Of a DNA stretch of 64,000 nucleotides, positions 23,680 through 35,270 are shown in pieces. How positions within the stretch are numbered: position 1 is the stretch's first letter; the number at the start of each line of letters is the position of its first letter. A program made the position numbers and the translations under genes. Source of the DNA: Euborellia annulipes. Its lineage: Eukaryota > Arthropoda > Insecta > Dermaptera > Anisolabididae. Where the stretch lies: the NCBI GenBank assembly GCA_023213315.1, contig JAKCPI010014425.1, positions 1-64,000 on the forward strand, written 5' to 3'. The notes beneath the pieces are model-generated. The model was not told the origin of the DNA, made no database searches, and saw only the letters and a list, made by a program, of their open reading frames with translations.

Positions 23680-24966
23680 CCAGGGGTGTGCCTATGAAAC
23701 CGACCTTTAGAGGTGCGCACATAAACACATATTTTATAAAAGTGAAAAAAGATATTTTATTCAAAGTAATTTCCTTCGTTAGCAATACAATTCTCCCATC
23801 TTTCAGGGAGCTTATGAATCCCTCTCCAAAAAAACTCGTCTTCTTTCGAGGCAAACCATTCATCGAGCCATTTGGCAACATTTTCGTAATCTGTGAACTG
23901 CTGCTCCCTCAAAGCGTGACCCAAAGATGAAAACAAGTGATAGTCCGTTGGGGCCAAGTCTGGGGAATAAGCCGCATGTGTGAGAATTTCCCACCCAAAC
24001 GTTTCAATGGTTTCTTTGGTTCGTTTTGCAGCGTGTGACGGAGCGTTGTCGTGCAACAAGATGACTTTGTGCTGCCTTTTTTGATATTCTGGTCTTCTTT
24101 GGCGTATAGCCTGGTTCAATTTCACCATTTGCTGTTGATAACGTTCCGTATTGACAGTTTCGCCAGGTTTCAGGAGTTCGTAATAGATAATTCCCTTCTG
24201 ATCCCACCAAACACAAAGCATTGTCTTTCGTCCATATCGATTTGGTCTTGGAGTCGATGTTGATGGCTCACCTGGAGATACCCATGATGCTCGACGCTTA
24301 GGATTTTCAAAAAAGATCCATTTTTCATCTCCAGTAACAATTCGATGAAGAAATGACTTTCTTTTGTATCTGGCGAGCAGCATCTCACAAGTGGTTTTTC
24401 GGTTCTCTTGCTGCCTTTCGTTCAGTTCATGTGGAACCCATTTCCCGATCTTCTGGATCTTCCCCATAGCTTTCAGACGCTTGGAAATAGTTTCCCGAGT
24501 CACGTTTAACTGTTCTGCCAATTGTTGTTGTGTTTGAGTTGAATCTTCATTCAACAATTCTTGCAAATCGGTGTCATCAAACTTTTTGGGCGGTCGGCCA
24601 CGTGCTTCGTTCTTAATGTCAAAATCTCCCCTCTTGAATTTTTTGAACCATTCTTTGCACTGTGTTTCACCAAGAGCATAGTCGCCAAAAGCTTCTACAA
24701 GCATTCGATGAGACTCCGCGGCCGTTTTTTTCAAATGATAGCAAAAAATCAACGCCGTCCGCAAATCACTTTGTTGAGGAACAAAGGTTGACATGTTTGA
24801 CGTGGTGAAAAAAAATGTTGGGAGTATGAAATTGGAATTTTTTTGAGTTCGAAACTTAGAACAGACATAAACCAAACAAACAAACTCAATAACTAGACTG
24901 TATAGTACCAAAACTGGCCGCCAGGATTTTTCAAAGTAAAAGGCGGTTTCATAGGCACACCCCTGG
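23680..24966 (-). mobile_element. Complete mariner transposon (Mos1-like)
   Basis: Both ends read CCAGGGGTGTGCCTATGAAA toward the inside and are identical for the first 23 bases, extending to about 28-30 with one gap. TA dinucleotides flank it (23678-23679 and 24967-24968), the Tc1/mariner target duplication. The length, 1287 bp, is close to that of Drosophila Mos1 (about 1286 bp). It carries one uninterrupted transposase gene. Terminal identity and an intact frame suggest a young, possibly still active insertion. Confidence 0.95.
23757..24794 (-). CDS. Mariner transposase, 345 aa, intact
   Basis: Catalyses cut-and-paste movement of its element: binds the TIRs, cuts and integrates at TA. The start chosen is the ATG at 24794 (MSTFVPQQ...), giving 345 residues, the Mos1 length; the open frame extends 39 codons upstream but those are not family-like. 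N-terminal helix-turn-helix DNA-binding region roughly residues 1-112 (ICYHLKK-like start, then QLAEQLNVTRETISKRL); WVPHEL linker motif at 119-124. Catalytic DD34D triad present: D156 in TGDEKW, D249 in LLHDNAPSH and D284 in YSPDLAPTDYHLF. Ends in WENCIANEGNYFE as in the mauritiana subfamily. No frameshift or internal stop, no intron. Subfamily from memory of Mos1; close similarity is clear throughout. Confidence 0.96.
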   Translation of the reverse strand: MSTFVPQQSDLRTALIFCYHLKKTAAESHRMLVEAFGDYALGETQCKEWFKKFKRGDFDIKNEARGRPPKKFDDTDLQELLNEDSTQTQQQLAEQLNVTRETISKRLKAMGKIQKIGKWVPHELNERQQENRKTTCEMLLARYKRKSFLHRIVTGDEKWIFFENPKRRASWVSPGEPSTSTPRPNRYGRKTMLCVWWDQKGIIYYELLKPGETVNTERYQQQMVKLNQAIRQRRPEYQKRQHKVILLHDNAPSHAAKRTKETIETFGWEILTHAAYSPDLAPTDYHLFSSLGHALREQQFTDYENVAKWLDEWFASKEDEFFWRGIHKLPERWENCIANEGNYFE

Positions 24967-24970
24967 TATA

Positions 24971-25057
24971 TTCTTACAACAATAGTTTGCTACTTATAAT
25001 ATGGGTTTCATTATTTAAAACCACATTGTAAGTAGCAAACTATTGTTGTAATAAGAA
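24971..25057. repeat. Inverted repeat next to mariner
   Basis: TTCTTACAACAATAGTTTGC with CTACTTA at the left is mirrored by TAAGTAGCAAACTATTGTTG at 25029-25057. The unit AACTATTGTTGTAAGAATG is repeated once more at 25075-25094. The mariner sits 4 bp from the palindrome. Confidence 0.7.
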
Positions 25058-25171
25058 TGTATGTGCGTGAATGTAACTATTGTTGTAAGAATGTATGCAA
25101 CAAAGGAAAAAAAAAGAGAGAAAGTAAGAATTATTCACTGTTAACTAAGCTGTATGTTTGCCTTTTTGCAT

Positions 25172-25275
25172 GTCTAGAGTCCTGATGAAGGGAGGCGTTG
25201 AGTCCCCCGAAACGCCGTCTGTATAGTGGTATTAAAATTTGGCCTGAAAATACCTCCAGCATTTTCATTTGTTAA
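25172..25275 (+). ncRNA. Hammerhead-like ribozyme motif 4 and tail
   Basis: CTGATGA at 25182-25188, stem II GGGA/TCCC, GAAAC at 25209-25213 and GTC at 25217-25219, with a possible 2-bp stem III (AC/GU) closed by three bases. Stem I is weak. Tail TGTATAGTGGTATTAAAATT then TGGCCTGAAAATACCTCC is shared with the motifs at 57182 and 57829. Confidence 0.5.
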
Positions 25276-26829
25276 TTTATTTCAAATCAATAAATTAAAG
25301 TGGTTATATATCTTTGTTGTAAAGAGAATCAAGACTGTATTGTTTTATTATTTAGTTTTGAGGTGAAATACTCTAATTTGACCATTTCTAACTTAAGAAC
25401 TAGTCCTAAATGAGTTTGTCTAAAAAGACTTTTAATTCACTTAAAGTAACTTTTTTATTTAACTTTACAAGTTTAAAAACGACTGTTTTTTTTTGTAACT
25501 GCTTCAATCCTTAAGAACTAATCTCTACTATATAACAGTTGATTCATTGTCTGACTCTCACTGATAAGGAAAACATATTTGAAATGTGATTTACGAAATT
25601 CACGTCACTTTAAGCGCTAAGCTTGTTAGAACAAGATGTGGTCAGGTTCAAGTGACAGTCTGAATTAATGGGGTATGGAGATACCTAGAGGAAACTAAAT
25701 CATCAACAGAAGCCGGGGACAAATGAGCTTCGGTTGAGAATGAATCTATTTAGAAATTAAATTCTTAACTCATCCATTATCAATAAAGTTGGTTTATTTT
25801 TCAACACTAAGCGATAAAAAAAAGATGGTGGAAAAATATTATTTAAGTGGTATTTTTTTTATTTTATATTTCTTCCAATGCTTGTATTTTGTGAAGAGTT
25901 CGAGTAGTAGGCTTTTTTGTTTCTTGTCAGTCGAACCGAAAATCTCCCACCTATCTGGACTATTAACCAAAAATACAACTATCAGTTACTCTCACTCATC
26001 ATGATATTTGTGTTTAACTAAAAAAAAGAATATTTTTTTTTTTTTGTTTAAGAGAGGAAGATAAATACTGACAAATACAATAATAGTGGAATAAAGGCCA
26101 ATCTTAGCCCATGTAACTCATGTAGCCCACAAATCCACCAATGTGTTATTTATTATTTGTTTAATTAAACATATCACAAATGTCAGTAGTCATATCTGAA
26201 ATATTTTATAAATATGATTTAGTATCATAATTATCCTTCTGTTTGATGTGGTTTTATCAATCATTATACCTATTCTAATTTATGTATACAAAACAAAGAA
26301 GTTTCATTATACTTAAATCAAAAATATGTTACGTTTTATTAGTTTAATTGTGACGGAATTTATTATACTTTATCTGATAATTTATATTTTAGAAAAAAAA
26401 AGAAAAATACTTCATTCCTTTAAAATTATAATTTTATCTCAAGCATAATTTATATTTTTTAATCTGCATATATTTTGAAAATAACTCTTTATGAAAGTTT
26501 ACAAATTACGTTTTAATTGAATTGGAAGGTAAGCTAACATGAAAGCATAAAGGTAATTTTCTAATGTTTTTTTTTTGCTTTTAACCGTTTCTTTTTAAAA
26601 TATTTAAAATTAGTGAGTTTAGTAATGTTTATTTTTACTTTATACTGTTAATTATAAATCACAAGCTTTGTTTATTAAATTTTTTTCTACTTAATAACTA
26701 ATGGAGAAATGTTATCATAAGATAGAATTACAAAAACACTTTTATTCAATGGACGAAGTTATTTTAAACAATTTTTTTTATATAAACATAATTTATACCT
26801 TTTAATGAGGAATACAAAAATTGTTGTTG
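25276..26829. other. Unassigned stretch
   Basis: AT-rich. 25590-25740 is less AT-rich and possibly single-copy. The 71-codon ORF at 25789 has no recognisable product. Confidence 0.35.
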
Positions 26830-26969
26830 ATGCCTGGACCCCAAAATATACGGTATATATTCATAATAACTGTTATCGTTTAAAGTCTTATATGGCCTAA
26901 GTTGCCGAAAAGACTGTGTGTATGTGTGTGTGAATGTGAGTGGGAAAAAAGTGTGAGTGTTAAAAAAAA
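26830..26969 (+). mobile_element. SINE S, 5'-truncated
   Basis: Starts at GATGCCTGGACCCC and contains CTTATATGGCCTAAGTTGCC, GAAAAGACTGTGTG, the TG-rich tract and GTGTGAGTGTTAAAAAAAA. The tRNA-like head is missing. Confidence 0.75.
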
Positions 26970-27542
26970 AGAAAGAAATTGTTGGTAGTACCAACTTTTC
27001 GATCTATTATAAAATATATGAGGGCACCAGATTTTTTTTAAATTACAAGTAATTTAAAATTTATTTTTCCCTCATGAATTATGTAAATATATTTTTTTTA
27101 TTTTTACAGGCTTAAGAATGAAATAGTTCCTTATCTCATTTTAATAATGGGATGGCAGTTCAACGTGCTGGGGTTAATCAGCAGCCTTAACACGGTGTTA
27201 ATTAACCAGTCTATTGTCCCCCCCTCAAACTGAATGGCACCTGTGGAATTCCATTAATGCATTTGAAAGGACTTCATATTGACCAGATTTGCTCTTCCAT
27301 TCTCATTTATTAAAGGTTTTATCAAGCAAAAAAGAAAAAACTTTTTCTCCAAGATAATTAATCGAAAACTTGGATTAATTATACAACATTTAGTAAAAAT
27401 AACTCGTTGAATTTTAATTAGGGATTCTGAATAAAATAAAATAATTATGTCACTGTCACGGCGAAAGTTTTTTGATTAATCTTTGAGACTTACTTGCTTT
27501 AAAAGTACAAGTACAGTGATAAATAAAGAAATGAGACTTCAA
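26970..27542. other. Unassigned stretch
   Basis: AT-rich, with a less AT-rich piece at 27120-27300 that may be single-copy. No exon supported. Confidence 0.35.
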
Positions 27543-27602
27543 TACCCAGATAGCACAGTACGTCTTATGTACGTACATAAGACGTACTGTGCTATCTGGG
27601 TA
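27543..27602. repeat. Perfect 60-bp palindrome
   Basis: TACCCAGATAGCACAGTACG onward to ...TATGTAC at 27572 is followed at once by its exact reverse complement, with no spacer and no mismatch over 30 bp per arm. ORFs on both strands therefore share one peptide block, which is a consequence of the palindrome, not evidence of coding. Confidence 0.95.
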
Positions 27603-28019
27603 CTCTCTCAGAATTTTTATTCTGAAATTACTATCGGGATCCCAGTTTATATACCCAAGGAGCTTAAGCGCTCGAAGGCACACACCTCACACCCAACCGG
27701 CCTCTGGCCGTAGCCATCTACCGGCACCCCGTGAAGTTGCATCATTTTCTATCTAACTCCTCCTCCTGAGTTCATTTCTGGCTAGTGAACTAATCCTTAT
27801 TTCTGGTTCCAACCGGCTCCTTATATCCAACCTCTTCTATGCTATGAAAGATGTCCTAGTTCGAGGATGGACTAGGATGGACTCTCCCTCAGCACCGGCG
27901 TGTAGCCTACTCCTTTCGAAGAATCCATCACTGAGAGGGAACCTTCTTTACCTCCCTTCCACAGGACGGGATGTCACAGCAACTCCCTCTCCTCGTAGAG
28001 TTGTTTGGGGGCTATTGTG
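27603..28019. other. GC-richer stretch, unidentified
   Basis: Noticeably richer in G+C than its surroundings, with CACACCCAACCGGCCTCTGG and CTCCCTCAGCACCGGCGTG. No long ORF and no repeat match in the window. It abuts a tRNA-like SINE in minus orientation and may be part of the same mobile element. Confidence 0.35.
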
Positions 28020-28165
28020 GTGAGATCCAATATTCCAATCCAGTGCCCGTTTACATTAAATAAATATTTTTATTTAATGAAAAAATGCCGCAGTCCGAGG
28101 ATTTGAACAGGGATCTTCTTTGTAGAAGCCGACACCCTAGCTCACTTCACCAGACTCTCTCAGAA
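28020..28165 (-). mobile_element. tRNA-like SINE, second type
   Basis: On the minus strand GAGAGAGTCTGGTGAAGTGA, GCTAGGGTGTCGGC, then CCTGTTCAAATCCTCGGACT has the A-box/B-box layout of a tRNA, followed by an AT-rich body. It lacks a clean clover-leaf with paired acceptor ends, so a SINE head is more likely than a tRNA gene. Confidence 0.5.
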
Positions 28166-29305
28166 AGCAACTTATTAGTCTATATCAACTTTAATTAAAA
28201 AACAAGCGACTAAGATTGTGATTTATTATTCTTTTCCTCCTTATAAAAAGTCATATACAGCATTAATTAATTATTAATTAAGACAATTGGTAGACATTAA
28301 CATATTTCAAGAATTGCATGCCGCTATTCGATTGGTTTGAAAAATTGGACCTTATCATCATATTGAACCGATTAAATTGTTGTATAGTTGACGATCCCGT
28401 GAAGGAGTCGTGAGGAACCAAGGAGGGGGGTCCTTTTAGTCGGACAGGTATAGTAATAATATTTTTAAAATTGTTTTGCTTTTAATATAATATAAATGAA
28501 ATAACTTTATTTCAGTATCAATTTGGCTCTCTTAACTTTTAAAAACCCTAGCAATATAGAAGTTTGCCAAGTTGTGCTTTTAAGTTCAAATAAGGGTTAC
28601 TTCGAAGTTTTTATTTAGACAAGATATTGACGGATAGAACAGCTAAAGAGATCAATAAAAAAGAAATTTTTCAGTTAAAGTTTTGGTCAATTACGCTTTT
28701 CTTTAAGATGTGAATTGTTTTAGAAACATTTAATTTGTTTCCGCACACATGGGTTATTAAATATAGAAAATGACCTTTGTACCTTAGAGCTGAGCTAGAG
28801 GATGATCTTATTTAAACAAATATGAACCGAACTCAAATACCGAAAAGGACTTAAGAAAATAAGGACTGCAAAATTATTTTAAAATGAAATTTGGCTTTCC
28901 AAAAGTGATATCATGAAGACGGATAAATTTTTTGGAAAGCCATCTGGAAAAGATAACACTTTAAAAGATCTCTGACAAAGGTCCTTCCAAAGCTAGAGAC
29001 TTTATACGATAACCGTTATTTGTATAATATATATATTTCCAGGCTCTTTCGAGTTAGTAAAATTTAAAAGATTATATAAAAAAAAAAAAATAGAAAAATT
29101 CCCAATTTTCATCGAAAATTCCAAATAATAGTCAGCCTAATTCGAGCGAGAACATTAGGGTTTAGCAAGTAAATCAAATAATACCATAAGAGAAAAATTG
29201 AAATTCTTATTTTTTTCTTTATTTTATTCCAATATATTCATCTCAGAGAAAATCCTACCAATTCTTCTAAAATAGGGTATCATTGATCGAAGTTTGCATT
29301 AATTC

Positions 29306-29336
<31 letters not shown>

Positions 29337-29699
29337 ATGATATTTACTTATACCAACGGAATGGAAATCGCCATTGAAATCGTCTTTTTTTACCCGTTGA
29401 TTACCGTCTGCTTGCTCTTACCATTAAGCCTCCTTTCTGCTGGGTTGAAATCGTCACATTTCCTTTACTTGCCCCACCACTCTCTTTCTTTTCAATAGCG
29501 AAGGCCCGAGGTTGTTATAAATGGAAAAGTTGCGTGCCTAAAATGAAAGAGAGATGCGCTCTCGCTAAGGGTAACACAAAATCACTTCTCTTTTAGAAAC
29601 ACTCATTATTTCATTAATTAATGGTGAGTTTATAATTAAAATTAACCAAACAATAAATATGTTAACTTGAATAGTAGAAGTAGTAGAGTGACTAGCTGA
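28166..29699. other. Unassigned stretch
   Basis: AT-rich. A poly-A run at 29306-29330. The inverted pair TTTTGGAAAGCCA...CTTTCCAAAA near 28893-28945 is short. No gene supported. Confidence 0.35.
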
Positions 29700-29808
29700 T
29701 ATGTTGAATAGGGAAGAGAATTCAACCAATAATTGAGCCTCTATTTAATAATAAAATACTCTTTACTCGACTGGGATCAAGGCTGCCACCTTAAAGTGCG
29801 CGTCTCGT

Positions 29809-29847
<39 letters not shown>

Positions 29848-30201
29848 CATTCACACTTTTTTCTCATTCACACTCACACTCACACACACATTCACACTGT
29901 CTTTTCGGCAGCTCAGGCCATATAAGACATTTACGATATCCGTTATTTATGAATTTATATATATAGGGGTCCAGGCATTTCTATTTAAGCCATCTGGTAT
30001 CCAGATGGGCGTCTCGTGTTTATATGTATATAAATTAAGTAACAAAGGAAGTAAACAATTTTTTTGCCACCCCCTCCCCAAGCAAAAACTGAAATGACGT
30101 CATTGCTTGATCCCAGCAAAAACATTCCGAATAAAGAGTGCTTAATTATTAAATAGAGGCTCAATAATTGGCTGTATCCTCTTCCTTATTCAACATTTAA
30201 C
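29700..30201. repeat. Inverted repeat with SINE and B fragment between arms
   Basis: Left arm 29700-29784 (TTGAATAGGGAAGAG, AATTGAGCCTCTATTTAATA, CTGGGATCAAG) matches the complement of 30106-30201 with small differences. The spacer holds SINE S (29813-30008) and a family B end (30053-30103, GAAATGACGTCATTG). Confidence 0.75.
29813..30008 (-). mobile_element. SINE S with 13-bp target duplication, 5'-truncated
   Basis: Minus-strand SINE: poly-T start, CACTCACACTCACACACACA, CTTTTCGGCAGCTCAGGCC, then CCAGATGG where it is truncated. Flanked by GCGTCTCGTGTTT at 29800-29812 and 30009-30021, an exact 13-bp duplication typical of LINE-mediated insertion. Confidence 0.88.
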
Positions 30202-31132
30202 TTATTTTTTTACTGATGTAAAAACAATAGATAATTTATTAGTATAAACTCTTTATGCAAAACTCAAAAACCTAATGCCTTAAATTGACCAGCCATGACA
30301 AACCGATAAAATAGCTGGTTCAGAAAAAATACATACTGTAGGCCTATATAAAACTCTATTTATGATTATAAGTGAATTTGGTTTATAGAGAAGATAAAAA
30401 AGTGAGTTATCAGTGATTTAAAAAGCTTGAGCAGGGAGAGCAACTTTGAAGGTTAAAAGGTGTGGCAGCCAACCCTTTCAACCCTTGAATTCCAGGAAAA
30501 TTCACCCACTTTATACTTATAATCCCAAATTTATGACCAAAACACTTGGTCTGAAAATCTCTTGGAATATTTCTTTGAGGATTTTTTTCTCTTTTCTTTA
30601 TTAAAAAAAATAATATAATATAAAAATACAGTCTGTGGAAAAATTCACCTTTTCTGAATATTTCCTTTTAAATTCTGAAACTTATTTTTTTAATTTAACA
30701 AGACATGTGAGTGTTTTTTTATTGATGAGGCCAAACATCCCACATGTCTTGTTAAATATATCTATGACTCAGTTAAAGTCCGAATCGAGGTATTTTGAAT
30801 ACTATTATCTTATTCAAATAATAGATCTCGAAAAATATTTAGTTATTTTTTTTAGTTAGAAATAAATCTAACAATATAAAACAAGTATATAATAAATAAA
30901 TATGGATGAAATTAAATAATTTGTTGGAAGTATCAATTTTAAGATTTTAAATTTAATTAATCTGTGGATAAGTTTGATTAAACTTACATTTATAAACATG
31001 GGAAAACATTTATCATGCATGCCACAAGAAGGATTACTTGGTTGCCTAGCCACAGGCGCTCTTTAATTTTTACTTTTTTTACTTGCAATCAATGTAATAT
31101 TGGTGCCAAAGAATATTATTTATTAAGTCAAC
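30202..31132. other. Unassigned AT-rich stretch
   Basis: No feature supported. A small inverted pair AACAAGACATGTG / CACATGTCTTGTT lies near 30698-30755. Confidence 0.4.
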
Positions 31133-31271
31133 TAAATTAAGTAGCTTCTTTCATGGCCGGTTCACAATATGATAGATGAGAGAATAAATAAAACAAAATT
31201 TTAAAAATTCTCTTTTATTTATTCTCTCATCTGCCATCTTGTAAGTCGACCAAGAAAGAAGCTAACTTGAT
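31133..31271. repeat. Compact fold-back element of 139 bp
   Basis: Left arm GTAGCTTCTTTCATGG to AAATTTT and right arm AAAATTCTCTTTTATTTATT to GAAGCTAACTT are reverse complements over about 62 bp with few mismatches and almost no loop. Likely a small MITE. Confidence 0.75.
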
Positions 31272-32584
31272 TTAGATAATTTAATTAGATATACTGGTCT
31301 ACACTAAAAACTTAATCAGTCATTTTAGAGTGCATGAAAAGCATAAAAAATTGTCAAGTATACTTCGCCCGTTTTTGTGTACAGGCCTACTGACCGCGTC
31401 ACATGCTTAAGGAGGGCTTCATGCTTAACCAGGAAGGCTTCGATACTCCCGTCATCAAACGAAAAAATAATTTAATTGTATGACATTTTTTATTATTTAT
31501 CATTTGACAGATATTATAGATTATTTTATTATTATGATTAAATGGCTTTACTTTTTCATAAAGATAGAATCAAATGTTTTCTAATGAAAAAATTATTTTT
31601 TGACCCTTCCCATTTGGGGATTTTGGGACACAGTATTTTTTATTGATTTCTTCATAGTCCTTTAAAAGACTGCAAAATTTCATTTCGAATTCCAATGGGA
31701 AGTTCAAACTTAAAAAAAAAAAAAAAAAATTTAAATATTCATACTCTGAAATTGTTTTTAAAATATTATTAATTGATAAAAAAATTCAATTTGAGATAAT
31801 AGAGCATATGCTGATTTGATTCAAGTGGATGAATGACCATAAGTCGAATCGGTATAAATTGAAGTTCTCATTTGTTGGGGGCAATGTTAATATCCCTATG
31901 AATGACAGATGTCTCATGTCGATTAAGCGAAGTCCTCTTTATGAAGTTGTGCTTCCAATTCTCTCTCATCTTCTCCTAACTAACATTAAATATATTTCAT
32001 CTCAAAGGAACTTCATTCAGTCCAAGTGTGTCTAATCAAATTATAGAATTATGATTCGAGCATTAACGTATTAGGGAATCTTAAAAGACAAAAACTTTTC
32101 CAGTTTTTTTTTATTCAACTTTTTAAGTTTCTTATACAAAAAAAATTCACATTTTTTTCTTTTATCTGATTTTTTTAGCCGTATGATAGATTTAGTTAGT
32201 ACAAGCAAATTAGAGTAGCATATACTACAGAGATTCTAAATGTCTCCGAACACTCACTCAAAGTGATTGATTTCTATTTCTATTTGCTTTAAAGTCAATT
32301 TATTAACAAATATCATGATAAATGACAATTTAATTAACTTTTATTGTTTTAAAATTTAGAAATTTAATATTTACTTATTGCAACATAATAATAGGTACAT
32401 ATGCAAAGTGAATTTTTCTCTTAATATCTTAAGAAAAAATGTCATTAAAGAAGAGACATTAAAGGTCTGTTCGTTTCGCTTGCCATTGCAGTATAATATG
32501 CACATTTTGTCCTGCATTCTGTTCGTTTAATTTTGTGCACATTACATGCACGCTAGCATAACTTGCTAAGTGTTTAAAAAAAAA
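31272..32584. other. Unassigned stretch
   Basis: AT-rich; poly-A at 31711-31728. 32464-32570 has GGTCTGTTCGTTTCGCTTG and TGTTCGTTTAATTTTGTGCA, similar to the ends of the element at 9017-11306. Confidence 0.35.
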
Positions 32585-32735
32585 TCTGGTGTGACTGGTA
32601 GCACAGCACCAAACTTTCTCTTACCTTCGGTAATCGAAAGTTGTGTACTGTACTTGTCACACCAGATTTTTTGTGTCGAGACATATTTAGGTTTCGTACG
32701 GTATATTTGAATTTGAAAAATTTATAAACTATTTG
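32585..32735 (+). repeat. Family A, 5' hairpin part only
   Basis: TCTGGTGTGACTGGTAGCAC, CAACTTTCTCTTACCTTCGG then the inverted arm TGTCACACCAGATTTTTTGT: the complete 5' terminal hairpin followed by the first internal block, then truncation. Confidence 0.85.
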
Positions 32736-32756
32736 TTTATTTATTCATCAAATACC

Positions 32757-32840
32757 GGAATGCCGTGTTTGGGTCTAGTGGTAAAGGCACACCGAGTACA
32801 AATTGGTGGATCAGTGGTTCAACTCCCGGCGGCAAACCCT
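32757..32840 (+). other. tRNA-like sequence (SINE head or tRNA pseudogene)
   Basis: GGGTCTAGTGGTAAAGGC resembles an A box/D arm and GTGGTTCAACTCCCGGCGGC a B box/T arm at tRNA-like spacing. The acceptor strands do not pair cleanly and the anticodon arm is poor, so I do not call a tRNA gene. Confidence 0.45.
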
Positions 32841-34714
32841 TACTTTTGTCGGGCATTTGAATTAATAAATATTGAATTATATAAATTTCCTTCGCGGCTT
32901 ATATACGCGATGTATATAATATCTTAAATATTATATATGTAATTTCTTATTTATTATAAAAATAATTTAAACAATCCAAGACAAAAATGACAACTGAAGG
33001 TTAGGTTAAGTTATGAAGAACTCATTTTGCAAGTTCATGACTTCAATCGAATAGATAGCAAAAGTTGCACTTTTTATTCAAGGCAGTTTGGGTATTTTTG
33101 CACTTTTTGACCTAGATACCGTGCCATGGCCACTTTGCACTTTTTACCATGGCAAACAATCAAATTTTGAGAAATTTACTAGTAAAATTTATCTTTTTAA
33201 ATAAAATATTTTAAGCAAAAAATAAATTGTTATAGTTACCCATAATTATTTGTCACTTTAAATTAATAAATATATAAATTTGCATAAAGTTTGGTTGTTG
33301 CATAAACTCTAGCTTGAATTCATTATTCAAAAGAGTGTCATCACTAAATTATAATACGAATTTTTAAATAAAATAAAATATTCAAAGTTGCGGGAAAGTT
33401 TGTTTTATACAAATCCGGATCGTCTGTTGGGTCCAAATGTTTCCATTTCTCACTTACTTGTTAGATCCTATTTTCATAAGAGTCGATTTTCGTGTCACAT
33501 TTTTCCACTTTGTTTAATGTATGACTTGGAAGCAAATGATAAAAGGAAGAAGGGACCTTAAAACAGGATTAAACTTGAAGGTGGCAATGATTCCAAACTC
33601 TGCCCTTTAGGCTAGTGAATTATTAATTAAAATACAAGCTGGCGAGGAATTCATTTAAGCCATTTAGAGGAAAACAAAATTTAATGACCTACTTTAAAAG
33701 ACCGTAGAATATTTTTTTTAAGTGGGAAATAAAATATTACCTATATGAGTCTTGCGATCAAATTCTAACTAGTAATATAGGTAGTTATAACTTTTTATTT
33801 AGTTACAACCGTAAACTTCTCTAAGGTAAATAATTTTTATTGAAAAAAAAATAAACGAAAAAAAAAACTTATGAAAAACAACTTTAACATGCAATGGGGA
33901 AATATAAAATAATTATAATTTACAAATAGGTCATTCTATCGTTAGTGGTGTTTGAAAAAAAAAAAAAAATACGGCTATCTCTTTCACGTAGGCGTCCAAT
34001 TTACACAAATATTTTGTTAGTGAGTGTTAAGTTTTTATTTTAAAGCTAATTATTATAAAGAATGGTGATTGTCATTTGATTGTTGGCATTCATCCAACAT
34101 CGAAAATTTGTTCTCTCAAAAAAAAAAAATAAAAAAATATTTATATTTTGTTAACTTTTGAATGGAGAAGGAAGCTATTGTATTTTGGCTTCCGTGTATC
34201 CCATTTTTGGCATCCGTGCCTTCATTTGTGTGAATACACATCAATATGATTTGAAAAAAAGATATATCTCAGAAATATCAAACGAGAAGTATAAACTATA
34301 TATATGCAATTTCACCTTATTTGTAAAGAATGCCTTGGAACCAAAATAAAAAGAGTAAAAAAAGAATAATAATAAATCAAATTAAAGCTTGTGACCCAAA
34401 TTCAATAATGGACCGAGAAAAAAAAAATACAAATTCTAATAATAAAATTCTATATTTAGGAAACATTGATCCGAGGCATTAATTTGAATATCTGCCTCCG
34501 GGACTAAAATAATCTCTCTAAATGTATCAATTAATCCAGTCAAATTAAATTGAAAATTATGCAAAATATGAATTTAGAAAAAATTTTGTTAAATGTCACT
34601 AAAAAATAATGGGTTATTTCCAGATCTGTAGCACATCGGAAAAATCAAATTTTTAAGTTGGGTAGTCCTAAGACTAAGGCGAAGAAAGAAGAAGAGAAGA
34701 AGATAACTCTATTA
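32841..34714. other. Unassigned stretch
   Basis: AT-rich with several poly-A runs. No coding sequence, RNA gene or inverted repeat found. Confidence 0.4.
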
Positions 34715-35266
34715 TAAAAATGAAATGGGAAAAATGGATGTTGTAAATATGTATGTATATGTTCTATAGAAATCCCAATTTTCAATGAATCCATTTGAAA
34801 TTAAGTATACATATAGTATATGGCTCTGGGAGTAACGTAGTAATAATTTGAATCTCTTAAATGTTTTGGAAAATTAATTATAATCAAATTTCTTCAAATG
34901 GGAACACAAAATCAACAAATTGGCTAGAAATTAGAGAGCGTCCTTTATGCTGTGTGAACCAGCTTCCTACCTGACTATGGGCTGGGGGTGGGGGCTACGC
35001 AGCAGTTGAAAAACGAAGAGAGGTGACTGACCCTTTAAACAGTCATAAACAGACCCTTTTGTGCTGTTCCCAATCGGTACCCTCGCCTCGCTTGAATATA
35101 AGTTCCTTCCTTAACATCTTAACACTTGCATTGCAACAAGAAATATCCCAAATTGGGAATAAACTTGCTCGCCGAAGGCGAAGCAAGGGAATCAGGGGCG
35201 CAGCCCCCTGGCTAGGCGGAAAGCCCGCCGAAGGCGGAGCACGCGACATAATATATAAATTTATAA
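34715..35266 (+). mobile_element. Helitron-type element, left copy
   Basis: Same family as 35271-35826 in the opposite direction. Begins in ATAAAAATGAAATGGGAAAA, ends in GC-rich hairpins (GCTCGCCGAAGGCGAAGC, GGCGCAGCCCCCTGG, GCCCGCCGAAGGCGG). Its CTRR end is degraded. It forms the left arm of a palindrome of about 1.1 kb. Confidence 0.65.
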
Positions 35267-35270
35267 TAAA

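Noticed and set aside
23688..24791. Plus-strand ORFs across the mariner (23688, 24051, 24561) and shorter minus ORFs (23642, 24004, 24170)
   Set aside because: Shadows of the transposase gene in other frames.
23757..24911. Longer mariner ORF starting at 24911
   Set aside because: The extra 39 residues lie in the 5' untranslated part and overlap the region near the TIR; MSTFVPQQ at 24794 gives the family length.
27456..27713. Two opposite ORFs of 75-76 codons sharing an identical peptide block
   Set aside because: The shared peptide is forced by the perfect 60-bp palindrome; there is no other support for coding.
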